DNA from: Bacteroidota bacterium
GTDB taxonomy: Bacteria; Bacteroidota; Bacteroidia; Chitinophagales; Saprospiraceae
DNA length: 56,639 nucleotides
Assembly (NCBI GenBank): GCA_024743405.1
Contig: JANSWP010000043.1
Span: 1 to 56,639 of the forward strand
Direction: 5' to 3'
The notes beneath the pieces were generated by a model that did not search any database, was not told the origin of the DNA, and saw only the letters and a list, made by a program, of their open reading frames with translations. The translations under genes and the position numbers were made by a program. Below are positions 34,569 through 43,401 of this stretch, in pieces. The stretch's first letter is position 1; each line of letters starts with the position of its first letter.

Positions 34569-34646
34569 GTTTTCTCATAAAAATCCGTTTTAGCGATTAT
34601 TAAACTTTCGGACGGTTTTTGAACGAATTTATTTTTATGAGAAAAC
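34569..34646. repeat. Family-2 MITE-like element inserted at the ppk1 start
   Basis: A 78-bp element with perfect 16-bp inverted ends (GTTTTCTCATAAAAAT, 34569-34584; ATTTTTATGAGAAAAC, 34631-34646). Its inverse matches both ends of the element at 28269-28419. GATTGTTTGCATTG occurs on both sides (34554-34567 and 34650-34663), a 14-bp direct repeat consistent with a target-site duplication. The duplicated segment contains the ppk1 start codon, so a second ATG now lies at 34661 on the minus strand and opens an eight-codon ORF ending inside the element (34635). Confidence 0.82.
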
Positions 34647-34673
34647 CTTGATTGTTTGCATTGGTTTGGTTGT

Positions 34674-34839
34674 TAAGAGAGGAGGAAAAATATAGCCTAC
34701 CCATTTTACTTGTTATTTTTCCTTTATGCATCGTTAAAAATACTCGCCATACCTTTGGGTATGTCTGTGTTTTTTGCCTCGTCTAAAGAAAAATTAACTT
34801 CCTAAAATTTGGGTAGGTTATTTATTTCCTCCTCCCTTA
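34674..34839. repeat. Dispersed hairpin element, family 1, copy B
   Basis: Outer arms TAAGAGAGGAGGAAA (34674-34688) and TTTCCTCCTCCCTTA (34825-34839) pair at 14 of 15 positions. Next inward, AATATAGCCTACCCATTTT pairs with AAAATTTGGGTAGGTTATTT. The core on the minus strand reads GACGAGGCAAAAAACACAG, then a stem ACATACC/GGTATG, then GCGAGTATTTTTAACGATG. It lies between the ppk1 insertion and a tiny ORF. Confidence 0.7.
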
Positions 34840-35007
34840 TCATAAAATTTTCTACAGTCTTCTTCTTGTACACCAAATAATTGAAAGAACAAATTCTAGA
34901 ATAGAGTCCAAAACAACATAATTTTTGGGAATCTTTTACAAAAACTTAAAATAGGCTTCATCTTTGATTGACGGTCTCATTCGATATTTACATAAAAAAA
35001 ATTAACC

Positions 35008-35079
35008 ATGAGACTGTTTATTTCTTCTTTCATTTTTGTTTTCAGCCTAGTATATGCGCTGCTTTCTTTCCGCAAATAA
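35008..35079 (+). CDS. Possible 23-residue membrane peptide
   Basis: ATG AGA CTG TTT ... CGC AAA TAA encodes a peptide with one hydrophobic segment (LFISSFIFVFSLVYALLSF) and basic ends, the profile of a small membrane protein. TTTG at 34963-34966 could be a -33 element, but the -7 region is poor. There is no homology evidence by eye, and such short ORFs can arise by chance. Confidence 0.3.
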   Translation: MRLFISSFIFVFSLVYALLSFRK

Positions 35080-35082
35080 GAA

Positions 35083-35116
35083 AAGGTTTGAGCCTCCATT
35101 TAAAGCCCAAACCCTT
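35083..35116 (-). terminator. Terminator downstream of the SPFH gene
   Basis: Reading the minus strand, GGTTTGGGC pairs with GCTCAAACC (one mismatch), an 11-base loop between them, and the stem is followed by TTTTCTTATTT. It lies 24 bp past the SPFH stop codon. Confidence 0.7.
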
Positions 35117-35139
35117 CTAGGTTTAGAATTCACCAAAGA

Positions 35140-36372
35140 TCATTTTTGGTTAGACACATTCAAGTCTAAATTCAGATCTTTAGCGGCTTTCATTGTCATT
35201 AGTTGCATAAAGTCCAATCCTCCGTTTGTAGTACCTCCTCCTCCACCCGCTTGAATTTGGGGAACAATGTCTCCTTTGTAGTTGGCAAATGCGCCAGACC
35301 ACAATTGTTGTACCTCTTTGTAGGTTGCTAATTTTTTCTCTAAAGCACCATCCGCATCCATCATTTTTCTTTTAGCATAAGACTCCGCCTCCGCCAAAGC
35401 CTTGATTTTCTGAGCTTCCAATCGAGCTGCATCAAGTGCAATTTTTTGCTTTTCTTTATCCTTTGTCGCCAATTTAACTTGTGTATCTGCCTCCACTAAC
35501 TGTCGTGTTTGCTCCTCCTTTTTCTCGTATTCAATCTCTACTAATTTCTTTCGCCCTTCCGCAGCCGCAGTCAACTCTTCCTGTTGAGCAGTAATCAAAT
35601 TTTGTTTGGAAACAGATTCTCTAGCACTCGCTTCAATTTTCTTTGCCAATTTTTCATTCACTTGCTCTTCATAATCAACATTAATGATATTGTGTGTCCG
35701 GACTGTTATGCCCATCTCTTTCAAATCATTTGCATTCCGAATAGGCGTACCTATTTCGTTTAATCGAATAAGATTTTCATAGGTTTTCTTCAACTCTCCA
35801 GTTAAAGAATCTCTTACGGAGCTTTCTAATGTTTCGACAACATATTGTCCATTATCTAATTGATCTCTAAAGTCATTTGAAAGTTTAGACATCCCCCCAG
35901 AGTAATGTTGTTCACTCTCCATCAATTGTGCAGAATACTTTAAACATTCTCTGGTATAAGGGGCCAAACCCGTTGATGCCAAATGGTCAACATTTCGAAA
36001 GTCTTCATGCAATTGAAGCATATCAGATTCCTTATTTGGAAGTCCATATTTCACGAAAATTTCTGCATGAGCAGTGGTTGCATCCATAAACCTGATCTCC
36101 ACAAGATCCTGATTTACAGTTGCTTCGGTCTTTTGTTTCGTATATGCGATCGTCACCAAATTAGGGTAAATCGTAATTTTGCTCCCAGGTACTTTAAAGT
36201 AATAGCCATTTCCAAAAACGACATACTTTTTGCCTAAAGGGGTTTCTACAACTTGTCGATACCCCATAGAGTTTCGACTAAAAGGATTCAACATTCCAAG
36301 GATGAAAATTCCAAGGATAACGAAAATTCCACGGCGGATCCAAATTGGATCTAGATTGAGATTGCGTAACAT
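35140..36372 (-). CDS. SPFH/Band 7 (stomatin/prohibitin-like) membrane protein
   Basis: A 410-residue membrane scaffold protein. One N-terminal transmembrane segment (RGIFVILGIFILGMLNPF, residues about 13-30) anchors an SPFH domain (about 40-240: YRQVVETPLGKKYVVFGNGYYFKVPGSKITIYP). After it comes a long charged coiled-coil region (EKLAKKIEASARESVSKQNL, AAEGRKKLVEIEYEKKEEQTRQLVEADTQ written here only in part) and a Gly-rich low-complexity tail (QAGGGGGTTNGG). Family members assemble into large membrane rings that organise proteases or signalling proteins. No NfeD or FtsH gene adjoins it here. Upstream lies a family-1 repeat and then a phosphopantetheinyl transferase on the other strand. Confidence 0.85.
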   Translation of the reverse strand: MLRNLNLDPIWIRRGIFVILGIFILGMLNPFSRNSMGYRQVVETPLGKKYVVFGNGYYFKVPGSKITIYPNLVTIAYTKQKTEATVNQDLVEIRFMDATTAHAEIFVKYGLPNKESDMLQLHEDFRNVDHLASTGLAPYTRECLKYSAQLMESEQHYSGGMSKLSNDFRDQLDNGQYVVETLESSVRDSLTGELKKTYENLIRLNEIGTPIRNANDLKEMGITVRTHNIINVDYEEQVNEKLAKKIEASARESVSKQNLITAQQEELTAAAEGRKKLVEIEYEKKEEQTRQLVEADTQVKLATKDKEKQKIALDAARLEAQKIKALAEAESYAKRKMMDADGALEKKLATYKEVQQLWSGAFANYKGDIVPQIQAGGGGGTTNGGLDFMQLMTMKAAKDLNLDLNVSNQK

Positions 36373-36668
36373 AATAATTAGAGTTTAAGTGTAAAAATTA
36401 GGGTTAATAAAATGGTCTTAGGGGTTCGTTATGATAAGCATCAATCAATCTGAAATTGACTGATAGCAGATATTCCTTTTTGTATTCAAAATTTAAGAAA
36501 AGTGGTTAATTATTCGGTTGATCGGTAAAACATTGGCAATATGCGATAATTTTGCAAAAAAAGAACAAAAGCTAGATTTTTCAAGACAAAAGCTCGACAA
36601 ACGGAATTAAATTTCATTTTTTAGATTTATATAAATTTTTATTTCGATTCAAGCAAGAAAGCAATGTT

Positions 36669-36814
36669 AAGTTTAGAATAAATTTTTGAATTATTTTTTT
36701 CTCTCACAAGGCAAAAAACGAAGTCATAGCCTTAGCTCTGGTGAGTATTTTTAACACTGTGAGTGGAAAAAAGAAACTAAAATTGGCTTTAGATAATATT
36801 GCTCTGTTACTTAT
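36669..36814 (+). repeat. Dispersed hairpin element, family 1, copy C
   Basis: Near-identical at both ends to the inverse of 56451-56632: AAGTTTAGAATAAATTTTTG at the start, AAAAAAGAAACTAAAATTGG and GATAATATTGCTCT toward the end. The inner arms TTTTTTTCTCTCACA and TGTGAGTGGAAAAAAG pair. The core is AAGGCAAAAAACGAAGTCAT and GAGTATTTTTAACAC. The centre is much shorter than in the 56.5-kb copy. The element reads through in frame into the transferase ORF, making that ORF appear 39 codons too long. Confidence 0.7.
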
Positions 36815-36857
36815 ACATGAAACAATTAATTTTTCCCAAAAACACTATCTTGGTGCC

Positions 36858-37505
36858 ATGCCATTATATTTCAGAAAATATTTAGTACCCGAAGGCGAGG
36901 TAGGCATTTGGGAAATTGATGAGGAAGAGTCCTTTTTTCAAAAACGTCTATTATTAACTAGAGAAGAAAGAAAATCAATAAAAAAAATAAAAGGTGAGGG
37001 ACGAAGGTTACAATGGCTTTCTTCTCGTTACCTTTTACACTACCTGTCAGGAAGAAAAGTACGTGGAAGCCTTTATAAAGATGAATTTGGAAAACCACAC
37101 TTAACTGATTCGCCTTACCAAATCTCTCTCAGTCATTCTCATGAAATGGCAGCAGTAATGGCTGGCCCTATTCATCTGGGCATTGACATTCAAGTATTTG
37201 TACCAAAGATTGGTCGATTAGCATATAAATATATGCGTGAGGTAGAATCAGAAAGTTTGGAGGAGGCAACTCGATTACAACATCTTCACGTGTATTGGTC
37301 TGCCAAAGAGGCTATCTATAAAGCTTATGGTCGAAGAGAATTAGATTTTCGAAAAAACATTTTGGTTGAACCATTTAAATACAATGAAGAAGGGTGCACC
37401 TTTTCAGGAAAAATGATAAAGCCAGAGTTGAATCTTGAGCTTCATTATGAGCTTTGCTTCGAAAAATTTGGCGAGTATTATTTGGTTTATTGCTGGGAAG
37501 TTTAA
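36858..37505 (+). CDS. 4'-phosphopantetheinyl transferase (Sfp type)
   Basis: Transfers the phosphopantetheine arm of coenzyme A to a Ser of acyl or peptidyl carrier proteins. The start is placed at the ATG at 36858 (MPLYFRKYLVPEGEVGIWEI), giving 215 residues, the family norm; the ORF continues upstream for 39 codons but that part is a dispersed repeat. LQWLSSRYLLHYLSG, LYKDEFGKPHLTDSPYQISLSHS (read in part), LGIDIQ (the G-[IV]-D-[IV]-E motif, with Gln in place of Glu) and VYWSAKEAIYKAYGRRELDF (the W-S-x-K-E motif) are visible. The Gln substitution of a metal-coordinating position is unusual but seen in some Sfp-like enzymes with an alternate ligand. No carrier-protein or synthase gene is nearby. 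Confidence 0.85.
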   Translation: MPLYFRKYLVPEGEVGIWEIDEEESFFQKRLLLTREERKSIKKIKGEGRRLQWLSSRYLLHYLSGRKVRGSLYKDEFGKPHLTDSPYQISLSHSHEMAAVMAGPIHLGIDIQVFVPKIGRLAYKYMREVESESLEEATRLQHLHVYWSAKEAIYKAYGRRELDFRKNILVEPFKYNEEGCTFSGKMIKPELNLELHYELCFEKFGEYYLVYCWEV

Positions 37506-37532
37506 AAAATCAATAAATCGAATACGCTTTGT

Positions 37533-37569
37533 AAAAAAGCCTCCACTTGACACGCAAATGGAGGCTTTT
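37533..37569. terminator. Bidirectional terminator after transferase and surface-repeat genes
   Basis: AAAAGCCTCCACTTG pairs with CAAATGGAGGCTTTT (one mismatch) around a five-base loop; A-rich and T-rich flanks serve both strands. It lies between two convergent genes. Confidence 0.8.
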
Positions 37570-37590
37570 CAATAACTATCAGGTTCGCTA

Positions 37591-40500
37591 TTAATGCTTC
37601 ACAAAAACAGATTGAACCATTTCTTGTGCATTTCGAATAGACACAAAATAAGTTCCTGAAACAAAATCACTCGTTTGAATTGAAGTCTCATTTTGCCCAA
37701 GATAAGTCTCAAGCTTATTTTGATAAACTAATTGTCCAGCTGCACTAAATACCCTCATTTCGCTAACCCCTTCAAAGTCATTCGATTGATATTTTACTTT
37801 CAAAACATCTACAACTGGATTAGGAGATAAGCTCAATTCTAGTGTTGAATGGTGGATCACATCTGAAGCATTATTTAGGTCAGCCGTTGGGTCATTGAAG
37901 TTGTTAGGATCATCTCTGACGATTTCAATAAAATTAACTGACAAATCAAAACACCCAGTCGCCAAATCAACATCCGTCAAAACATCCCCTACTTCTACTG
38001 AAATTCCACCGGTATAAGCCACTCCCCAAACACGACAGATACCTTCTTCAGCTTCTTCAAAATCTGCGAAATCATCGGTTAAGACCGCTAAAACGATGTT
38101 GTTTTCATCCGTTATGACAAATTGATATTTTGAATTGGAAGCATCCGTTGAAATGAAATTAATTACGTCTGTTATTCCATCATTGACAGAAACCATGACA
38201 GTTGTTTCACCTGCATCAGTTGAAACAGTACCGCCATCAGGTAGGTCCTTATAAACGGTTACAAAATCAGAAGATAGATCAAAACAATCAGAAGATAGAT
38301 CCTCTTCAAAAATATTATCTCCAACAAAAACATTCAACACTCCGGTCAAATCTAAACCATAAATTCGGCAAACACCAGCGCCACTATTTTCAAAATTATA
38401 CAAATTAAATCCAATAACATCTAATAAAACACCATCTTCATCTGTAACTAAATACCTATAGTTATTTCCTGAGTTACTCGTATTGAAAAACCCTACAAAA
38501 TCAGAATTGCCATCACCTGCACAAATAAAAATTTCATCTCCTGAAGGAGAATAAACCGTCCCTCCATCAACATAGGTTTTGTTGATTAACACATAATTAT
38601 TTGATAGGCTAAAGCAATCATCTGAGAGTGGATCAAAATCAGCTAAGTCTCCAGGTTCAACTGTTAAATGACCGGTATAAGAAAGCCCCCAAACACGACA
38701 AGCACCCTGTGGTAAATCTTCAAAATCATAGATAATGTCATCATTCATAACCTCTATGACCTCATTAAACTCATCGGTAATAATAAATGTGTATTGAGCA
38801 AATGAAAAACTTCCTGTGATAAATGCAATCTCATCTGGTTGCCCATCATTGACGCAGATATTGATATTGTCACCTAGATTAGAAACAATTATATCTCCAT
38901 TGGGTGTATCTCTAACAATTTCAACGAAATTTTCACTCAAAGAATAACAACCATCCGACAACGCAATTTCATCAATGACATCACCCACTTCGGCAAGCAA
39001 AGTACCTGTATAAGAAATACCCCAAACCTTACTGATACCAATCCCATCACCCTCAAAATCACGATTATCATCGGAAAGAATATCTGTAATAACATTCTGA
39101 TTATTAGTCACTACATAGGTATATTCAGCAGTAGGCGCATCGCTATCCGTACCAAAATCGATGATATTTGGTAATCCATCTCCTGGACAAACATAAATAA
39201 CAGTTTCACCTAATGGGCTAGTTGAAACTTCACCGCCATCCACCCTTTTTCGAGTGACTTCAATATAATTATCTGACAAATCATAGCAATCATCAGAAAG
39301 TAAAATATCATTGATATTCTCGCCTACAATTCCAAAGAAATTGCCTGTAAAAGAGACCCCATAAATTCGGCAAACACCTTCAGGAACTGTTTCAAAGTCA
39401 ATACTTTCTATCGGCGAAAAGCTCAGAATTTCATCATTATAATCTGTAACAACATAAAAATAAGGAATGATCGCTGCGTCAACCGCTTCAAATTCTACTA
39501 AATCTGATGCCCCATCTCCTGAACAAACCTCAATATTGGTGGCACCACTTAAGGTAGCTACTGAACCTGCCTCTGGTAAAAAATGAATAACATCTACCCA
39601 ATTATCGGATAAGTCATAACAGTCATCAGAAAGCATTGTAAAAAATGGATCATCACCTACCTCAACCGTCAAATTTCCTGTATAACTCAAACCATATACA
39701 GCCGAAAGCCCTTCTCCTAATCCATCAAAGTCATACGTGTCATCCGATACTATATCCAATACCATTAGGTTATCATCTAAAATGAGATAGACAAATTTCG
39801 CTAAAGAGGCATCGGTACTTTCCAATTGAAGTACATCCGCTTTTCCGTCGCCTGGACAGGTATAAACGAGCTCTTGTCCTCCACTAGCGAATACAAATCC
39901 ACCTTCTGCAACGTCTTTGATGATGGTGATATAATCGTCAGAAATATCAGCGCAGTCATCAGAAATATCACTAATATCCAAAAACTGACCTTCTATTAGG
40001 CTAAAATTACCCGTATAAGCCACCGAATATATTCGGCAAATACCAATATCTGAGCTATTAAAATCAAAACTATTTGAATTCAGAATATTTAATATTTCTA
40101 AACTCTCATCAGTGACAACAAAAACAGCATTGGAATTAGAAAGTCCGCTTACTTCAAATTCTACCAAATCAGAATTTGAATCGCCCACACAAACATATAC
40201 CAAAGACTCCCCTTCAGTAGTAAGAATGGAGCCACCATCAGGTATTTCTCGAACGACTTCAATGAAATTATTGGAAATATCCCAACAACCATCTGCTAAA
40301 TTATCAGTAAAAATGTCCATATCCGTATCCGCCAACAGATTACCGATATAAGAAATTCCATAAATTCGGCAGGTCCCTGGAGAAGCTCCGTCAAAATCAA
40401 AATCATTACCATTGGCAACCTGAATGATCTTTCCAGCTTCATCAGTAATCAAAAATGCATAAAGCGCTGTAGAGCTACTTGAAGTCGAAAAACTAACCAC

Positions 40501-41676
40501 ATCGGCATTTCCATCTCCTGGACAAGTATATATTAATTCTGTCCCATCATCTAAGGAAACAAAACTACCATTTGGCTCACTTCTTAATACTTCGACATAG
40601 TTTTCAGAAAGGTCAAAGCAGTTATCAGTAAGGTTGGTTGTGAAAATATTTTCTCCGTTTTGAATGGTGAAGTTTCCAACATAGGCAACTCCATAAACTC
40701 TGCAAGTTCCAGCCGGCGCACCAGCAAAGTCATGACTATCAGAAAACTCAATTCCTAAAAGGTTATCGGCTTCATCCGTAATCACATAAGCATAAAACAG
40801 ATTGGAAGTATTGGCAGCTGAAAATTCAACGATACTTTGACTTCCATTATTCACACAAATTTGTGTAAAAGCATTGCCATCAATGGTTGCAACTTGTCCA
40901 CCTTCTGGCTCATCTTTGATGATTTCTACAAAATTATCAGAAAGATCATAGCAATTATCAGAAAGCTTAGAATTGGAAATATCTTCACCAGGTGTAATTG
41001 TTAAGTCTCCAGTGTACCCTACCCCATAAACACGGCAAGCCCCCGTAACGACGTCATCGAAATCATAGCTCCCATTCACATCAGCCGCATCGATGATAAT
41101 TCCTGAATCATCGGTAATCACATAACCATAATCATTTCCAGCTTGGCTAGTATTTGCAAAAGTCAAAATATCGGGAATTCCATCACCCGGACACAAATAA
41201 GTCTTTGTATCTCCATTATCTAAAGTGACACTTGCTGCATCCGGAACAACTCTTTTGACACTGACATAATTCGCTGAAACCACCCAACAAAAGGAATTAA
41301 AGTCGCCATCATTAATGTCTTCACCTACGGGTACTTGAACAAACCCAGCAATAGAAACACCCCAAACCCGACAGACGCCGGGTCCAGCATTTTCAAAATT
41401 ATAGTTATTTCCATAAAAGAAGTCTAAGATGATATTGTCGGTATCTGTTATCACCCAAACATAACCTGATGCCCAAGTACTGGGTTTGAATCTCACTTTG
41501 TCCGCTAGACCATCTCCAGGGCAAGTGGTCACTTCCGTTTCACCACTAGTGGTAGAAACATTCGTCAACAAACATTGAGCATTGATTTCTGAGAAAGGAA
41601 CGTTCAGAAAGAACAAAAATACTAGAGCAGTTACTAAGTACTTGTTGATCATGGAACCAGTTTTTTTTGAAGACAT
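37591..41676 (-). CDS. Eleven-repeat T9SS surface protein
   Basis: A 1,361-residue exported protein. The signal peptide ends near FSEINAQ. Residues about 37-1,270 are eleven tandem units of ~112 residues with the pattern: start of unit, C-x-G-D-G-x-x-D-x-[VI]-x-F, then Y-x-[YF]-[VL]-[IV]-T-D-[ED], then DF[ED]-x5-G-x-CR[VI]YG-[VL]-x-YTG, then L-[SD]-D-x-C-[YFW]-D-LS-x-N-[YF]-[IV]-x-[IV]. Each unit has about three Cys that may pair. The last unit has lost its first Cys (VMVSVNDG). The final ~80 residues (LSLSPNPVVDVLKVKY ... GTYFVSIRNAQEM) form a type A T9SS sorting domain. It is probably a surface adhesin or matrix protein; the repeat was not recognised as a named domain. Confidence 0.82.
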   Translation of the reverse strand: MSSKKTGSMINKYLVTALVFLFFLNVPFSEINAQCLLTNVSTTSGETEVTTCPGDGLADKVRFKPSTWASGYVWVITDTDNIILDFFYGNNYNFENAGPGVCRVWGVSIAGFVQVPVGEDINDGDFNSFCWVVSANYVSVKRVVPDAASVTLDNGDTKTYLCPGDGIPDILTFANTSQAGNDYGYVITDDSGIIIDAADVNGSYDFDDVVTGACRVYGVGYTGDLTITPGEDISNSKLSDNCYDLSDNFVEIIKDEPEGGQVATIDGNAFTQICVNNGSQSIVEFSAANTSNLFYAYVITDEADNLLGIEFSDSHDFAGAPAGTCRVYGVAYVGNFTIQNGENIFTTNLTDNCFDLSENYVEVLRSEPNGSFVSLDDGTELIYTCPGDGNADVVSFSTSSSSTALYAFLITDEAGKIIQVANGNDFDFDGASPGTCRIYGISYIGNLLADTDMDIFTDNLADGCWDISNNFIEVVREIPDGGSILTTEGESLVYVCVGDSNSDLVEFEVSGLSNSNAVFVVTDESLEILNILNSNSFDFNSSDIGICRIYSVAYTGNFSLIEGQFLDISDISDDCADISDDYITIIKDVAEGGFVFASGGQELVYTCPGDGKADVLQLESTDASLAKFVYLILDDNLMVLDIVSDDTYDFDGLGEGLSAVYGLSYTGNLTVEVGDDPFFTMLSDDCYDLSDNWVDVIHFLPEAGSVATLSGATNIEVCSGDGASDLVEFEAVDAAIIPYFYVVTDYNDEILSFSPIESIDFETVPEGVCRIYGVSFTGNFFGIVGENINDILLSDDCYDLSDNYIEVTRKRVDGGEVSTSPLGETVIYVCPGDGLPNIIDFGTDSDAPTAEYTYVVTNNQNVITDILSDDNRDFEGDGIGISKVWGISYTGTLLAEVGDVIDEIALSDGCYSLSENFVEIVRDTPNGDIIVSNLGDNINICVNDGQPDEIAFITGSFSFAQYTFIITDEFNEVIEVMNDDIIYDFEDLPQGACRVWGLSYTGHLTVEPGDLADFDPLSDDCFSLSNNYVLINKTYVDGGTVYSPSGDEIFICAGDGNSDFVGFFNTSNSGNNYRYLVTDEDGVLLDVIGFNLYNFENSGAGVCRIYGLDLTGVLNVFVGDNIFEEDLSSDCFDLSSDFVTVYKDLPDGGTVSTDAGETTVMVSVNDGITDVINFISTDASNSKYQFVITDENNIVLAVLTDDFADFEEAEEGICRVWGVAYTGGISVEVGDVLTDVDLATGCFDLSVNFIEIVRDDPNNFNDPTADLNNASDVIHHSTLELSLSPNPVVDVLKVKYQSNDFEGVSEMRVFSAAGQLVYQNKLETYLGQNETSIQTSDFVSGTYFVSIRNAQEMVQSVFVKH

Positions 41677-41841
41677 GAGTTACTCAATACAAATGGTCAG
41701 TCTGTAATAATCCGAATTTTTGAGTAGTTAGAATTTATCTGAGGTAGGTGTCTAAAAAATAAAAAGGGGGATGAATCGTTATTACTTAAGTATTAAGCCC
41801 TCATAGTCCATGTTATTATTTGTATTAATATTTGATTATTG

Positions 41842-41849
41842 CAAATATA
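41842..41849 (-). promoter_or_regulatory. Candidate -7 box for the eleven-repeat gene
   Basis: On the minus strand TATATTTG exactly matches TAnnTTTG, about 165 bp upstream of the start codon. No good -33 element is seen. The rest of the 450-bp gap (41677-42126) holds no ORF or repeat that I could support. Confidence 0.35.
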
Positions 41850-42126
41850 TGTAATGTGCCTGAAAAAATGTCGCTTTTTAAGGTCGAGTTCAAAATTTAC
41901 ACGAAAATGCCGAGTTTTAATAGACTTTATTTTAGGGATTTTTTTCAATTCGGAAATAAAGGGCAAAAATAAGCAGCCTAATCCCACCTAGAGATAATAA
42001 CAAATTAAATACTGGAACAACTCGCGTTGGTTTGAAAAAGTATGTCTGAGTGGTGGCTGTATCTAAAAAAAACAGGATTAGCACCCTCCAAACTTAGAAT
42101 CGTTAATTTTATTTTGTCCCTATTTC

Positions 42127-42669
42127 TTAATCCACAATTCCAGTTTCATATCCATCTAGGCTCACGGAATTCCGTTCTTTCCAATAATTCTTAATTCGAT
42201 CTTCTCCTTGTTTTTCAGCCCATGATTTCAGTTGGGTTCTCTCCTCTTTAAAATCCATGAATGGTACCGCATAACCACAGGAAGTTTGAACTAAATCTAC
42301 CTGCATCTCTATGATCTGACGAGCACCTTTAATGGGCGGAAATACCTCTATATACTTTTGGAATTCCACTTCCCCATCATGATATGCCTTGGCGTGACCA
42401 TAAAGCCGCAAAATCATTGGTTTGCCTTCAAACGAGCAAAACATGATCGTCATACGGTCATTTTCGAGCAAATGAGCTGCTGTTTCATTACCACTTCCTG
42501 TCAAATTGAGCCATACAATCCGATTGGAATCTATAATACGAAATGAATCCATCCCTTTTGGAGAGAGATTGATAGTACCTTCACTTCTTGCGGTCGCAAC
42601 GAAAAATATCTTTTGATTAGAAATGAAGGTTTGAATTGCTGAAGGAATCGAGTCGAATTTCTTTGCCAT
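42127..42669 (-). CDS. Pyridoxamine 5'-phosphate oxidase-fold protein
   Basis: A 180-residue split-barrel flavoprotein-like protein. The N-terminal half matches the PPOX/FMN-binding fold (FISNQKIFFVATARSEGTINLSPKGMDSFRIIDSNRIVWLNLTGSGNETAAHLLEN; read here as short pieces such as NLSPKG and LNLTGSGNETAAHL), and IMFCSFEGKPMILRLYGHA is the usual second motif. Members reduce or bind small molecules with FMN or F420; the substrate is unknown. It is a probable monocistronic housekeeping or detoxification gene, with a P-loop kinase gene about 110 bp upstream on the same strand. Confidence 0.8.
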   Translation of the reverse strand: MAKKFDSIPSAIQTFISNQKIFFVATARSEGTINLSPKGMDSFRIIDSNRIVWLNLTGSGNETAAHLLENDRMTIMFCSFEGKPMILRLYGHAKAYHDGEVEFQKYIEVFPPIKGARQIIEMQVDLVQTSCGYAVPFMDFKEERTQLKSWAEKQGEDRIKNYWKERNSVSLDGYETGIVD

Positions 42670-42783
42670 TTTCTTGTTTTGATAATAGATGAGAATATAG
42701 CCTACGAACGGTATTTACCATTTGTAATTGCAATGACCTCTTTCTATTTTTTCAGAATTCCATAGAATATATTTAGCACCTAA

Positions 42784-43275
42784 TTACAATTCAGTGATAT
42801 GTATTCCGTTTCTCATTTCCAATTCACTAGGGTTTTCAAACCAATCCTCCATAAATTCAAAATGCTCATTTGTTACTTCAAATTCAAAAGTTCCCCCTTT
42901 CTCAGCATTTCTCTTCATCACCCTTTTCAGGCGCGTTTCTTTTGAAATATCTAAAAAATGAGTGGTCAATTCAAAACCATTAGAATTTGCAAACTGCCTG
43001 AATTTTTCCCGATGTTTAAATTTAGAGAGCCCCAAGTCTAGAATAGCATCTATTTTTACATTTTCTAATTGCACAATCAAATTCATCATTATGGATTCCG
43101 CTCTATCAATTCGCTCCAAAAACCATTCGAGTCCATCTGTTGGTTTTTTATCAGGAAGAAACAATACATTATTCCACTTGTCAATAGAGAATATAACCCC
43201 GTTCGTTTTTGCCTTCAATTCATTTGAATAAGTGGTTTTCCCAGAACCTGTATTTCCGACTATCAGGTGAATCAT
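42784..43275 (-). CDS. Small P-loop kinase-like protein
   Basis: A 163-residue cytoplasmic protein with an N-terminal Walker A motif (VGNTGSGKTTYS, residues about 6-17) and a lid-like Arg-rich segment (KETRLKRVMKRNAEKG, residues about 115-130). IDAILDLGLSKFKHREKFR contains the Walker B-like strand. This is the arrangement of AAA_33/zeta-toxin-like or shikimate-kinase-like nucleotide kinases that phosphorylate small molecules. There is no antitoxin-like gene beside it. Substrate unknown. The start is at the Met that opens the P-loop strand. Confidence 0.75.
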   Translation of the reverse strand: MIHLIVGNTGSGKTTYSNELKAKTNGVIFSIDKWNNVLFLPDKKPTDGLEWFLERIDRAESIMMNLIVQLENVKIDAILDLGLSKFKHREKFRQFANSNGFELTTHFLDISKETRLKRVMKRNAEKGGTFEFEVTNEHFEFMEDWFENPSELEMRNGIHITEL

Positions 43276-43401
43276 TGTTTATAACGTTTGAAGGTTAGTG
43301 AACAGTCAAGAATAATTTAGTATCTATTCAATTAACTTTTTCGCAAATGTGGCAAAAGTTAATATGGGACACTTGTTGGCATTGGAGATTTTGGTGTTAA
43401 G

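Noticed and set aside
37591-41676. CRISPR-like array in the regularly repeating region
   Set aside because: The periodicity is ~336 bp and protein-coding, with diverged DNA; there are no short identical repeats with unique spacers.
41793-41987. Minus-strand ORF of 64 codons upstream of the eleven-repeat gene
   Set aside because: Composition is that of AT-rich intergenic DNA, no signal or domain is seen, and it overlaps the candidate promoter.
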